Below, in pieces: positions 42,874 to 51,307 of a stretch of 64,000 bases of DNA. Source of the DNA: DASPHG01 sp963849605. Lineage in GTDB: Bacteria > Actinomycetota > Thermoleophilia > Solirubrobacterales > Thermoleophilaceae. Both the position numbers and the translations under genes were made by a program. The notes under the pieces are model-generated. The model had not been told where the DNA came from. It made no database searches and saw nothing but the letters and a program-made list of their open reading frames with translations. The stretch is from positions 186,001 through 250,000 of the forward strand of contig CAWKHX010000017.1 in NCBI GenBank assembly GCA_963849605.1, in the 5' to 3' direction. How positions within the stretch are numbered: the first letter of the stretch is position 1; each line of letters opens with the position of its first letter.

Positions 42874-44144
42874 TCTGTAAGCGCCCGCGCCAGGGCGTCG
42901 ATGTCGCCCGCGCCCAGGGTCAGCAACACGTCCCCTTCTCTCAGCTCCCCGCGCAGGAGCTTCTCCGCCTGCTCGCGCCGCGGGGTCCAGTACACGGGGC
43001 GCCCGCCGGCCGCGTCCGCCGTGGCGGCCGCCACCAGCCATCCGCTCACGCCCGGGAAGTCTGCGGCGGCCTCGCGCGCGGGGTAGACGTCGAGCACGAC
43101 CGCGACGTCGGCATCCGCGAGCGCCCTCCCGAAGTCGCGCGCCAGCGCCTGCGTGCGCGAGTACAGGTGCGGCTGGAACACCGCCACGACGCGCTCGCCG
43201 CCAAGCGTGCGCGCCGCCTCGAGCGTCGCCCGCACCTCGGTCGGGTGGTGGGCGTAGTCGTCGTAGACCCGGCTTCCCGCCGGACCGGTGCCGTGCGCCT
43301 CGAACCGGCGCCCGGCGCCCACGAAGGAGCGCAGCGCCCGCGCCGAGTCGGCGGGATCGACGCCTGCCTCGCGGCAGGCGAGCGCGGCCGCCAGCGCGTT
43401 CTGCGCGTTGTGCCGGCCCGGGACCGACAGCTCGAACTCGGCCCCGAGCGCGGTGAAGCGCGACCCCATCGGCAGGAGCTCGGCCTCGGGCGCCGCGGCG
43501 TCGGCGATCACGACGCGCGCCGCGTCCGTGAAGCGGTCGAACGCCTCCTGCAGCTCCCCGAGCGTGGCGAAGGTCGTGTGGTGGTCGAGCTCGACGTTCG
43601 TCACCACGGCGACGTCGGGCGACAACTTGAGGAACGAGCGGTCCGATTCGTCGGCCTCGACGACGAGCCACTCCCCCGCTCCCCACGCTGCATTCGTGCC
43701 GGTCGAGCGCACCTCGCCGCCGATCAGGTAGCTCGGATCCTGGCCCGTCTCCACGAGGATGTGCGCGGCCATGCTGGCGGTGGTCGTCTTGCCGTGTGTG
43801 CCTGCGACGGCGATCGTCCGCCGCAGCCGCGTCACCTCTCCGAGCAGGTCGCCCCGGTGCAGCACCGTCGCACCGCGTTCGCGCGCCCGCGCGAGCTCCG
43901 GGTTGTCCTCGCCGATCGCGGTCGAGACGACGACCTCCGCCCCCTCGGGCACGTTCGCAGCGTCGTGGCCGATCGCCGGCTCGATTCCGGCGTCCCGCAG
44001 CAGCGCGATGTAGCTCGACTCCGCCTGGTCGGACCCCGTGACCTCGGCGCCGAGCGCCCGTGCGACCAGCGCGAGCCCGCTCATCCCCGCGCCCCCGACG
44101 CCGATGAAGTGGAGCCGGCGGCCGGCCCATGGCGTCGAGCTCAT
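42864..44144 (-). CDS. murC: UDP-N-acetylmuramate--L-alanine ligase
   Basis: 426 residues. Adds the first amino acid of the stem peptide. RRLHFIGVGGAGMSGLALVA (UDP-binding), VAGTHGKTTTASM (P-loop) and VVTNVELDHHTTF are family motifs; the C-terminal domain carries DDYAHHPTEVRATL. It is separated from murG by a PAP2 gene and an oppositely oriented lipoprotein gene, an unusual split of the cluster. murB, often next to murC, is absent. Confidence 0.96.
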   Translation of the reverse strand: MSSTPWAGRRLHFIGVGGAGMSGLALVARALGAEVTGSDQAESSYIALLRDAGIEPAIGHDAANVPEGAEVVVSTAIGEDNPELARARERGATVLHRGDLLGEVTRLRRTIAVAGTHGKTTTASMAAHILVETGQDPSYLIGGEVRSTGTNAAWGAGEWLVVEADESDRSFLKLSPDVAVVTNVELDHHTTFATLGELQEAFDRFTDAARVVIADAAAPEAELLPMGSRFTALGAEFELSVPGRHNAQNALAAALACREAGVDPADSARALRSFVGAGRRFEAHGTGPAGSRVYDDYAHHPTEVRATLEAARTLGGERVVAVFQPHLYSRTQALARDFGRALADADVAVVLDVYPAREAAADFPGVSGWLVAAATADAAGGRPVYWTPRREQAEKLLRGELREGDVLLTLGAGDIDALARALTEAG

Positions 44145-44191
44145 ACCGCTCGACCTTAACTGGGGTCGGCGCTTAACTATCGTCGCCGCCC

Positions 44192-44719
44192 GTGAAGAGA
44201 GCGTTCTCGCTCATGCTCGTCGCGCTGGCAGCGGCCGGCTGCGGCTCAGACGACGGCGACGAGGCCGACCGCGCCGAGGCCCCTCCGCGGGCGGGAGGGC
44301 TTACGAGGTTCGAGTCGCCGCGAATCGCGTTCACGTTCGACTACCCGAAGGACTTCGTCGCCGAGAAACGGCCGCGCGAGCAGGCCCCCGCGCGCGTCGG
44401 GGTCGAGCGCGGCTCGCGCCTGAACGCGATTCAGGTGCGCCGGACGTCCCGGGCGCCGCTTGCGCCGCGGCGCTACCTCGACGAGTTCAAGCGCGACCTC
44501 GCGCGCGAGGGCCGCACGGTCACGACGCGCGAGGAGCGGATCGGGGACCGCGACATGGGCGTGCTCGAGGTGGAGGCGCGCGACTTCACGTCCTCCTCGT
44601 ACTTCTTCACGGGCGCCGGCCAGACGTGGCAGGTCGAGTGCATCGCCGATGCCGAGCATCGCGCCGAGATCGACGCGGCATGCCGGACGGCGCTCGAATC
44701 GGTCGACTTCGCCCGCTGA
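44192..44719 (+). CDS. Putative lipoprotein of unknown function
   Basis: 175 residues from GTG 44192. Signal with lipobox (LMLVALAAAGCGSDDG, Cys at about residue 17). The mature part (RFESPRIAFTFDYPKDFV, EVEARDFTSSSYFFTGAGQTWQVECIAD) resembles small actinobacterial surface lipoproteins of PsbP-like form, role unknown. It is on the plus strand inside the dcw cluster, divergent from murC by 47 bp and convergent with the PAP2 gene, so it breaks the operon. Confidence 0.75.
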   Translation: MKRAFSLMLVALAAAGCGSDDGDEADRAEAPPRAGGLTRFESPRIAFTFDYPKDFVAEKRPREQAPARVGVERGSRLNAIQVRRTSRAPLAPRRYLDEFKRDLAREGRTVTTREERIGDRDMGVLEVEARDFTSSSYFFTGAGQTWQVECIADAEHRAEIDAACRTALESVDFAR

Positions 44720-44730
44720 GCGCCGGCGGG

Positions 44731-45402
44731 TTAGGCGGCGGGGCTGAGAGACGCCCGCGGCAGCGGGATGCGCTGCGCGACCAGCCAGCACAGCGACGCC
44801 ACCAGCGCGCCACAGGTCCAGCCGGCGAGCACGTCCGTCGGGTAGTGCGCGCCGAGCAGCACGCGGCTGAGGCCGATGGCGAGGACGAGCCCGGCCGCAA
44901 ACGTCGCGATCGCGACCCGGCTGTGGCCGTGGCGCGAAGCGCGGATGAGGATGAACGCGATCGTCGCGTAGACCGCCATGCTGGTGGCGGAGTGCGCGCT
45001 CGGGAAGCTGAAGCCCTGCGCCTCGGCCAGGTAGGCGCTGTTTCCTTCAGGCCGCGGGCGCTCGATGACGAGCTTGACGAGCTGTACCGCGACCTGGGTG
45101 GCCGGGAACACGAGCGCGAGGGCGATCGCGCCGCGCCAGTGGCGCCTGAACAGGAGGACGAGCGCGCCGACGATCGTGACGGCGAGCGCGGTCCGCGTGC
45201 TCGCGAGGTTCGCGATGTGCTCCGCCCAGCCCGTGGACTCGCGCGTCATGCGCTCCTGCGCGTCCTCGCTGGCCACCGCGTCGAGGTGGTCGACGCTGCT
45301 GAACTCGGTGACGGCAACGGTGATCGTGGTCCAGAGCGCGAGGAGCGCCCCCACGATCTGGACGCGGTGCGACATCAGAAAATTGCCAAGCCTGAGATGC
45401 AT
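44731..45402 (-). CDS. PAP2-family membrane phosphatase
   Basis: 223 residues from ATG 45402 (alternative ATG at 45375). Several membrane segments surround the three PAP2 motifs: KLVIERPRPEGN (KxxxxxxRP), GFSFPSAHSATSM (PSGH-like) and SRVLLGAHYPTDVLAG (SRxxxxxHxxxD). Such enzymes dephosphorylate lipid pyrophosphates or phosphates. Its position between murG and murC suggests undecaprenyl-pyrophosphate phosphatase (BcrC/PgpB-like) recycling the wall lipid carrier, inferred from context. A longer open frame upstream lacks support. Confidence 0.85.
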   Translation of the reverse strand: MHLRLGNFLMSHRVQIVGALLALWTTITVAVTEFSSVDHLDAVASEDAQERMTRESTGWAEHIANLASTRTALAVTIVGALVLLFRRHWRGAIALALVFPATQVAVQLVKLVIERPRPEGNSAYLAEAQGFSFPSAHSATSMAVYATIAFILIRASRHGHSRVAIATFAAGLVLAIGLSRVLLGAHYPTDVLAGWTCGALVASLCWLVAQRIPLPRASLSPAA

Positions 45403-45446
45403 GGTGGGTGAAGTCGGTGACCGCCGATCCCTTCGGCGCCAGGAAC

Positions 45447-45510
45447 CCCCTCTACAAGGAAGTTCCCCATTCCCTCGACGAATAGGCCTGCTTGCCCCTC
45501 TACCGAGGAA
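45447..45510 (-). repeat. Paired CCCCTCTAC direct repeats between murG and the PAP2 gene
   Basis: CCCCTCTACAAGGAA (45447-45461) and CCCCTCTACCGAGGAA (45495-45510) recur 48 bp apart in the 124-bp gap, read here on the plus strand. Purpose unknown; they could bind a regulator or be traces of the CCCCCTA repeats elsewhere. Confidence 0.45.
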
Positions 45511-45526
45511 CGCGATCATGCGGGAA

Positions 45527-46600
45527 TTACTTGCACGCGAGCATGAGGATTTGATGAGAAATCCGCTCCGCGGCGTCCGGGCGGGCCAGCGCGAGCGCCG
45601 TTCGCTGCATCGCCCGCAGCCGGTCGGGGGCCCCGAGCAGCGCCGCGACCTCACGGGCGAGCCGCGGGCCGTCGAGCTCGTCGTCGGGCACGACCACCGC
45701 GGCGCCTCCGCGCTCGGTCCAGCGGGCGTTCTTCGTCTGGTGGTCGGCCGTGGCGTGCGGATACGGCACGAGCACGGCCGGCAGGCCCGCGGCCAGGAGC
45801 TCGAACACCGATCCGCCCGCGCGCGCCACCGCCAGGTCCGCAGCGGCGTAGGCGTCCGAGAAGGGCGTGATGAACGGGTGCAGCTTGTAGTGCCCGGGCC
45901 GACCCAGCTCCTCCAGGCGCTGCGCGAGCTCGGGGTAGTCGCGCTGCCCGCACGCGTGCAGCACCCAGCACGGCGCCGCTCCGCCGAATGCCTCGATCGC
46001 GGCCTCGTTCAGGCGCCGCGCGCCCAGCGACCCGCCGAACACGAGCAGGCACTCGCGGTCGTCGTCGATCCCGAACCGAGCGCGCGCCGCGGCCCCGTCG
46101 GCTCCGCCGATGTCCGCGGGGATCGGCCGCCCCGTGACCATCCACTTGCCCCCCGTGCGCTTCGGCAGGTCGAACGCCAAGAAGACGCGCTTCGCGAACG
46201 GCGCGAGCAGCCGGTTGGCGACGCCCAGGTGGCTGTCGGCCTCGGTCAGGACGAGCGGCAGGCCCAGGCTGCGCGCGGCCAGGCCGACCGGTGCGGCCAC
46301 GTAGCCGCCGCCGCCGAGCACGATGTCGGCGTCCATCGCGCGCAGGATGCGGCGCGCCCGGCCGGTCGCACGCCCGGCCCACAGAAGCGCGCGCGCCGCC
46401 TTGAGCGGGTTGCGGCGGTCAAGCCCCGCGACACGCAGTGGATGGAACGGGTAGCCCGCGCTCGGCACGAGCTCCGCCTCGGCGCGCTCGCCGCCGAGGA
46501 ACTCGACGTGCGCGCCCTCAGCCCGTAAGGCGTCGGCGACTGCCAGTGCTGGAACGACGTGACCGGCTGTCCCGCCGGCCGCGATTGCGACGCGCGTCAT
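45527..46600 (-). CDS. murG: UDP-N-acetylglucosamine--N-acetylmuramyl-(pentapeptide) pyrophosphoryl-undecaprenol N-acetylglucosamine transferase
   Basis: 357 residues. Makes lipid II from lipid I at the inner face of the membrane. IAAGGTAGHVVPALAVADAL is the lipid-I-binding GGTxGH loop; VLGGGGYVAAPVGLAARS and LLVFGGSLGARRLNEA are GT28 motifs, and ARAGGSVFELLAAGLPAVLVPYPHATADHQ is the UDP-GlcNAc-binding region. GGAGG ribosome-binding site 8 bases before the ATG. It overlaps the end of ftsW by 83 bases, a long overlap that couples the two. Confidence 0.95.
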   Translation of the reverse strand: MTRVAIAAGGTAGHVVPALAVADALRAEGAHVEFLGGERAEAELVPSAGYPFHPLRVAGLDRRNPLKAARALLWAGRATGRARRILRAMDADIVLGGGGYVAAPVGLAARSLGLPLVLTEADSHLGVANRLLAPFAKRVFLAFDLPKRTGGKWMVTGRPIPADIGGADGAAARARFGIDDDRECLLVFGGSLGARRLNEAAIEAFGGAAPCWVLHACGQRDYPELAQRLEELGRPGHYKLHPFITPFSDAYAAADLAVARAGGSVFELLAAGLPAVLVPYPHATADHQTKNARWTERGGAAVVVPDDELDGPRLAREVAALLGAPDRLRAMQRTALALARPDAAERISHQILMLACK

Positions 46601-47765
46601 CGGCGCGACCTCCGTCGATCGCTCTCAGCTTCCGAGTGCGGGATGCGGTTGCACCGCCGGTGGCGGCGACGTTCAGCAGGAGGCCCATGGCCGCCATCAC
46701 GACGATCAGGTTGGAGTTGCCGTAGGAGATCAGCGGCAGCGGGATCCCCGTCAGCGGGGCGAGCCCCATCACGGCGAACATGTTCAGCGTCGCCTGGCAA
46801 AGGATGAGCGCGGTGATACCGGCCGCGAGCAGCTTCGCGTAGCGGTCGCGCGCGTGCTTCGCCGCCCTGAATCCGGCGTAGGCGATCATGCCGTAGAGCG
46901 CGACGACGCTGAAAATGCCGACCAGCCCGAGCTCCTCGCCGATGATCGCGAGGATCATGTCGGTGTGGGCCTCCGGCAGGTAGAAGATCTTCTGGACCGA
47001 CTCGCCCAACCCCACCCCGACCGGGCCGCCTGACCCGATCGCGATCATCGACTGGACCGCCTGGAAGCCCGTGTCGGCCTGGTCCGACCATGGATCGAGG
47101 AACGCCGTCAGGCGCGCGCGGCGGTACGGCTCGGCGAGCGCGACGATCAGGGCGAGCGTCCCGACGCTGCCGGCCATCACCCCGAGCAGCCTCATCGGCG
47201 TGCCCGCGACGAACAGGAGCGTGCCGATGGTGAAGCAGATCACCATCGCGGTGCCCATGTCCGGCTGCTTGAGCAGCATCAGGCACGCGACCGCGACGAC
47301 GATCAGGAGCGGCTTCGCGAGCCCGCCGAAGCTCTTGGTCGCGCTCGGCCGCGCCGCGAGCAGCTGCACGGCGAAGAGCACGAGCGACAGCTTGAGCAGC
47401 TCCGAGGGCTGGAACTGGAGCGGGCCGGCGCCGAGCCAGCGCGTCGCGCCGTTGACCGTCACGCCGAAGCCGGGCAGCATCACGAGCGCCGTCAGCGCGA
47501 ACGACACGAGCAGCAGCACCGGGGTGACCGCCTTGACGAGCCGCAGGCCGTGGCGCGAGGTGAGGTGCAGCACGACCAGCCCGACGATCGCGATCCCGAC
47601 GTAGCGCTTGAGGTAGTACGACGGGTCGCCCGATCCGTCGAGGAGCGACTCCGCGGAGCTCGCCGAGTAGACCATGATGGCCCCGAGCGCGAGCAGGCAG
47701 AGCGTCGCCGTGTAGATCAGCGAGTACTCGAGCGGGGGCTTCGTGCGCGGGCGGCTGCGCGCCAT
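46518..47765 (-). CDS. ftsW: Peptidoglycan polymerase FtsW (SEDS family)
   Basis: 415 residues with about ten membrane segments. SEDS signatures: VNGATRWLGAGPLQFQPSELLKL, LLKQPDMGTAMVI, EAHTDMILAIIGEELGLVG and PLTGIPLPLISYGNSNLIV. It polymerises lipid II during septation with FtsI. The last ~45 residues are basic and cytoplasmic (RADDARRNRGRRDSRSRRSS), encoded in the 83-base overlap with murG. Confidence 0.94.
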   Translation of the reverse strand: MARSRPRTKPPLEYSLIYTATLCLLALGAIMVYSASSAESLLDGSGDPSYYLKRYVGIAIVGLVVLHLTSRHGLRLVKAVTPVLLLVSFALTALVMLPGFGVTVNGATRWLGAGPLQFQPSELLKLSLVLFAVQLLAARPSATKSFGGLAKPLLIVVAVACLMLLKQPDMGTAMVICFTIGTLLFVAGTPMRLLGVMAGSVGTLALIVALAEPYRRARLTAFLDPWSDQADTGFQAVQSMIAIGSGGPVGVGLGESVQKIFYLPEAHTDMILAIIGEELGLVGIFSVVALYGMIAYAGFRAAKHARDRYAKLLAAGITALILCQATLNMFAVMGLAPLTGIPLPLISYGNSNLIVVMAAMGLLLNVAATGGATASRTRKLRAIDGGRADDARRNRGRRDSRSRRSSTGSRRRLTG

Positions 47766-47795
47766 CCGGCATCTCTTCGACGCGCCCGCGCGAAT

Positions 47796-49019
47796 TCATC
47801 CCCCGGCCGCCCACCGCTGTGCCAACTCGCGGAAGTGGTTGCCGCGCGCCTCGAAGTCCTCGTACTGGTCGAAGCTCGCACACGCCGGCGACAGCAGCAC
47901 GACGTCGCCCGGCTGTGCCGCCGCGCCGGCCGCGGCGACGGCGGCGTCGAGGTCGCCGCAGCGCGCGAGCGGGACCCCCGTCGGCTCGAGGTCGGCGGCC
48001 AGCCGGTCGCTGGCCTCGCCGATCAGGTAGACGGCCCGGCAGCGCGCGGCAACCGCGTCACGCAGCCCCTCGAAGCCGCCGCCCTTCAGGCTGCCTCCGG
48101 CGATCAGGTGGACAGCGCCCTCGAAGGCCTCGATGCCGACTCGCGCGGACGCCACGTTCGTCGCCTTCGAGTCGTTCACCCAGGTGACCCCGCGTGCCTC
48201 GGCGACGTCCTCGAGCCGGTGCGGGACGCCGCCGAAGGTCCGGAGCGTCTCCGCCACCGCGTCCGCTGGAAGGCCGCGAGCGTGCGCCGCCGCGCACGCC
48301 GCCATCGCGTTCTCGACGTTGTGCGCGCCGCGCAGGCGCAGCTCCTCGCGCGGGATCGGGAGTGGCGGGAACGGCGGCCTGATCGCCACGTCGTCGCCGG
48401 TCTGGTTCGCGAACACGCGCAGCTTCGCCTCGCGGTACGCCTCGAATGTCCCGTGCCGGTCGATGTGGTCAGGCTCGAGGTTCAGGAGGACGGCGCACTC
48501 CGGCGCGAACGCGACCGTGTCCTCGAGCTGGAAGCTGGACGCCTCGCAGACGACGACGGCGTCGGGCTCGATCGACCCGACGAGTGACGACAGCGGCGTG
48601 CCCACGTTCCCCGCGACCGCCACCGGCACTCCCGCGGCGCGGTGCATCGCGCCGAGCAGCTCGACCGTCGTGGTCTTGCCGTTCGTGCCCGTCACCGCGA
48701 TGAACTCGTTCGGCAGCAGGCGCCATGCGAGCTCGAGCTCCCCCACCACCTCGAGCCTGCGCTCGCGCGCCGCCACCACGACCGGCGCGTCGTTCGGGAC
48801 GCCGGGGCTCTTGACCACCGTCCGGATCTTGTCGAGCAGCTGCACGCCGTCGCTACCTGTGTGCACCTCGACGCCCGGCGGCGCCGCGGGGCGGCCGGAG
48901 TCGACGCCGATCACCTCGCCGTGGTCGCGCAGCATGAGCGCCGCAGCCGACCCGGAACGGGCGAGCCCGACGACCAGGTACGGCCCCTCGGGAAGCGGAG
49001 GCCGCGGCTTGGGGCTCAC
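47796..49019 (-). CDS. murD: UDP-N-acetylmuramoyl-L-alanine--D-glutamate ligase
   Basis: 407 residues from GTG 49019 (GTGA overlap with the mraY stop). LVVGLARSGSAAALML (UDP-binding), AVTGTNGKTTTVELLGAM (P-loop) and NLEPDHIDRHGTFEAYREAK are MurD motifs; WVNDSKATNVASARVGIEAF is the DSKATN signature. Adds D-Glu to UDP-MurNAc-Ala. Longer upstream frame is mraY out of phase. Confidence 0.95.
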   Translation of the reverse strand: MSPKPRPPLPEGPYLVVGLARSGSAAALMLRDHGEVIGVDSGRPAAPPGVEVHTGSDGVQLLDKIRTVVKSPGVPNDAPVVVAARERRLEVVGELELAWRLLPNEFIAVTGTNGKTTTVELLGAMHRAAGVPVAVAGNVGTPLSSLVGSIEPDAVVVCEASSFQLEDTVAFAPECAVLLNLEPDHIDRHGTFEAYREAKLRVFANQTGDDVAIRPPFPPLPIPREELRLRGAHNVENAMAACAAAHARGLPADAVAETLRTFGGVPHRLEDVAEARGVTWVNDSKATNVASARVGIEAFEGAVHLIAGGSLKGGGFEGLRDAVAARCRAVYLIGEASDRLAADLEPTGVPLARCGDLDAAVAAAGAAAQPGDVVLLSPACASFDQYEDFEARGNHFRELAQRWAAGG

Positions 49020-49984
49020 AGCGACTGCTGGTACAGCGTGAAGCCGATCGCCGAGCAGATCGCGGCCACGATCCAGAACCGCAGGATGATCTTCGTCTCC
49101 GACCAGGCCATCAGCTCGAAGTGGTGGTGCACCGGCGCCATCAGGAAGACGCGCCGGCGGAAGCGCTGGAACGCGATCACCTGGATCACAACGGACAGGC
49201 TCTCGATCACGAAGATCCCGCCGATCACGATCAGCAGCATCTCCGTCTGCGTCATCACGGCGAGCCCGGCGATCGCGCCGCCCAATCCGAGCGAGCCGGT
49301 GTCGCCCATGAAGATCGCGGCCGGGAACGAGTTGAACCAGAGGAAGCCGACGCACGCGCCGACGAGGCACGCGGACAGCAGCGCCAGGTCCTCCTGCCCG
49401 GTCGTGATGAACGTCATCGCTGTGTAGGCCAGGAGGACGATCGCGGCCGACCCAGCCGCCAGGCCGTCGAGGCCGTCGGTCAGGTTCACGCCGTTGCTTG
49501 CGCCGGCGAGCACGAGGAAGATCAGCACCGGGTAGAGCAGGCCGAGGTCGATCGACGCGTCGATCGTGTGCACGCGCAGGATCTCCGGCAGGTGGACGTA
49601 CTCGGTTGCGATGAGCCACAGCCCGATCGCGATCACCCCCTGCGCGATCAGCTTGTGCCGGCCGGACACGCCGAGCGAGCGGCGGTGGGCGACCTTGGTC
49701 CAGTCGTCGACGAAGCCGATCGCGCCGCTCGCGAGCGCGGTGCCGAGCACCGCCAGGCTGACCGCGCGGTACTCGCTGAGGATCAGGAACGGCACCGCGA
49801 TCGAGAGCAGGATCAGCAGGCCGCCCATCGTCGGCGTGCCCGCCTTCTCGTGGTGGCCCTCCGGCCCCTCCTCGCGGATGTGCTGCCCGAACTCCCGCTC
49901 GCGCATGAACTCGATGAACTTGGGGCCGAGGAACATGCAGATGAACAGCGAGCCCATGCCGCCGATGAGGATCTCGCCGAGCAT
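49016..49984 (-). CDS. mraY: Phospho-N-acetylmuramoyl-pentapeptide-transferase
   Basis: 322 residues, about ten membrane segments. Transfers phospho-MurNAc-pentapeptide to undecaprenyl phosphate, making lipid I. HHEKAGTPTMGGLL, GFVDDWTKVAHRR (DDxxK), GASNGVNLTDGLDGLA (NxxxNxxDGLDGL) and MAPVHHHFELM (MAPxHHHFE) are all present. Between murF and murD. Confidence 0.96.
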   Translation of the reverse strand: MLGEILIGGMGSLFICMFLGPKFIEFMREREFGQHIREEGPEGHHEKAGTPTMGGLLILLSIAVPFLILSEYRAVSLAVLGTALASGAIGFVDDWTKVAHRRSLGVSGRHKLIAQGVIAIGLWLIATEYVHLPEILRVHTIDASIDLGLLYPVLIFLVLAGASNGVNLTDGLDGLAAGSAAIVLLAYTAMTFITTGQEDLALLSACLVGACVGFLWFNSFPAAIFMGDTGSLGLGGAIAGLAVMTQTEMLLIVIGGIFVIESLSVVIQVIAFQRFRRRVFLMAPVHHHFELMAWSETKIILRFWIVAAICSAIGFTLYQQSL

Positions 49985-49987
49985 CGG

Positions 49988-51307
49988 TTAGGCGAGCACC
50001 TTTTCAAGTCCGACTGAACGGGAGCCCTTCACAAGGACGCGGTCGCCGGGCATCGCGATCTCCTCCAGCAGCGCACCCGCCTCCTCGGCGTCGCCGACCT
50101 GGTGGAGGTCGCCGCCGAACGTCTCCCCATAGGGCAGCGCGAGCTCGCCGACCGTCACCAGGATGTCGATCCCGAGCGCGTCGGTGAGGTGCCCGATCTC
50201 GCGGTGGAAGCGCGGCCCCTCATCGCCCAGCTCGGCCATTCCGCCCAAGACCGCGATCCGCCTCTCCGCAGGTGACGCGGCCAGGTGCTCGAGGGCCGCG
50301 CGCATCGACATCGGGTTGGCGTTGTAGCAGTCGTTCACCACGGTCACCCCGCCCGCCAGCTCGACGACCTCCCCGCGCAGCGACGAGAACGCGACCTCGA
50401 GCCCGCCCGAAGGCCGGATTCCGAGCGCGGTCGCGGCCGCCACGGCCGCGACGGTGTTGGCGACGTTGTAGTCCTCATCGAAGGGCAGCTCGAGCTCGAC
50501 GCTGTCCCCGCGCGCGTGGATGACGGCACGGCCGCCCTCGAATGACTCGAGCCGCACGTCGCCGCCCGGGCCGAACGTGATCGTCTCGAGGTCGTCGCGC
50601 AGATGCTCCTCGAGCAGCGCCTCCCCGGCCGGGACGATCGCCGTCGCATCCGGGCGGAGGTCGCGGATCAGCTCCGCCTTCGCCGCCGCCACCCGTTCGA
50701 CCGTCCCGAGCAGCTCGAGGTGGACGGGCCCGACGTTCACGATCAGGCCGACGTCCGGTTCGGCGATCGCGGCCAACTCAGCGATCTGACCCTCGCCGCG
50801 CATCGCCATCTCGAGCACGAGCGCGTCGGTGCCGGGTTCCGCCTCGAGGATCGTGAGAGGCAGCCCGATCTCGGTGTTCCAGTTCTCGCGGTTGCGATGG
50901 ACGCTCATGTGCGGCGCGAGCAGCGCCGCCAGGATGTCCTTCGTCGACGTCTTTCCGGTCGAGCCGGTGACTCCGACCACGCGGCTGCCGAGCTCGCGCC
51001 GCCACGCGCGCGCGAGTGAGGCCAGCGCCTCGAGCGTGTTGTCGGAGGCGATCACCGGCGCGGTGGCGCCGCCCTCGACGAGCTCCCGCGCCCGGGCTGG
51101 CCCGACGAGCGCTCCCCACGCACCGGCGGCGAGCGCGCCCTGCGCAAACCGGCTGCCGTCGGCATTCGACCCGTGCAACCCGACGAACAGGTCCCCCGGG
51201 CCGGCCTCGCGCGAGTCGACGACGGCGCGCCGCGGCCCGTCGAGGCCGGGATCGCCCGCCAGCAACTCGCCGCCCGCCGCCTCGGCAACCCAAGCCGCGT
51301 CCCTCAT
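49988..51307 (-). CDS. murF: UDP-N-acetylmuramoyl-tripeptide--D-alanyl-D-alanine ligase
   Basis: 439 residues. Adds D-Ala-D-Ala to the tripeptide. VVGVTGSTGKTSTKDIL is the P-loop; HRNRENWNTEIGLPLTIL, EMAMRGEGQI and VVNDCYNANPMSMRAALEHL (the NDxYNANP motif) are MurF-specific. ATGA overlap with murE. Confidence 0.96.
   Translation of the reverse strand: MRDAAWVAEAAGGELLAGDPGLDGPRRAVVDSREAGPGDLFVGLHGSNADGSRFAQGALAAGAWGALVGPARARELVEGGATAPVIASDNTLEALASLARAWRRELGSRVVGVTGSTGKTSTKDILAALLAPHMSVHRNRENWNTEIGLPLTILEAEPGTDALVLEMAMRGEGQIAELAAIAEPDVGLIVNVGPVHLELLGTVERVAAAKAELIRDLRPDATAIVPAGEALLEEHLRDDLETITFGPGGDVRLESFEGGRAVIHARGDSVELELPFDEDYNVANTVAAVAAATALGIRPSGGLEVAFSSLRGEVVELAGGVTVVNDCYNANPMSMRAALEHLAASPAERRIAVLGGMAELGDEGPRFHREIGHLTDALGIDILVTVGELALPYGETFGGDLHQVGDAEEAGALLEEIAMPGDRVLVKGSRSVGLEKVLA

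Noticed and set aside
41433..44159. Plus-strand open frame of ~900 codons antisense to ftsQ, murC and the ftsZ end
   Set aside because: It mirrors the third codon positions of real genes on the other strand; composition is Arg/His-rich with no family pattern, a usual artefact of high GC.
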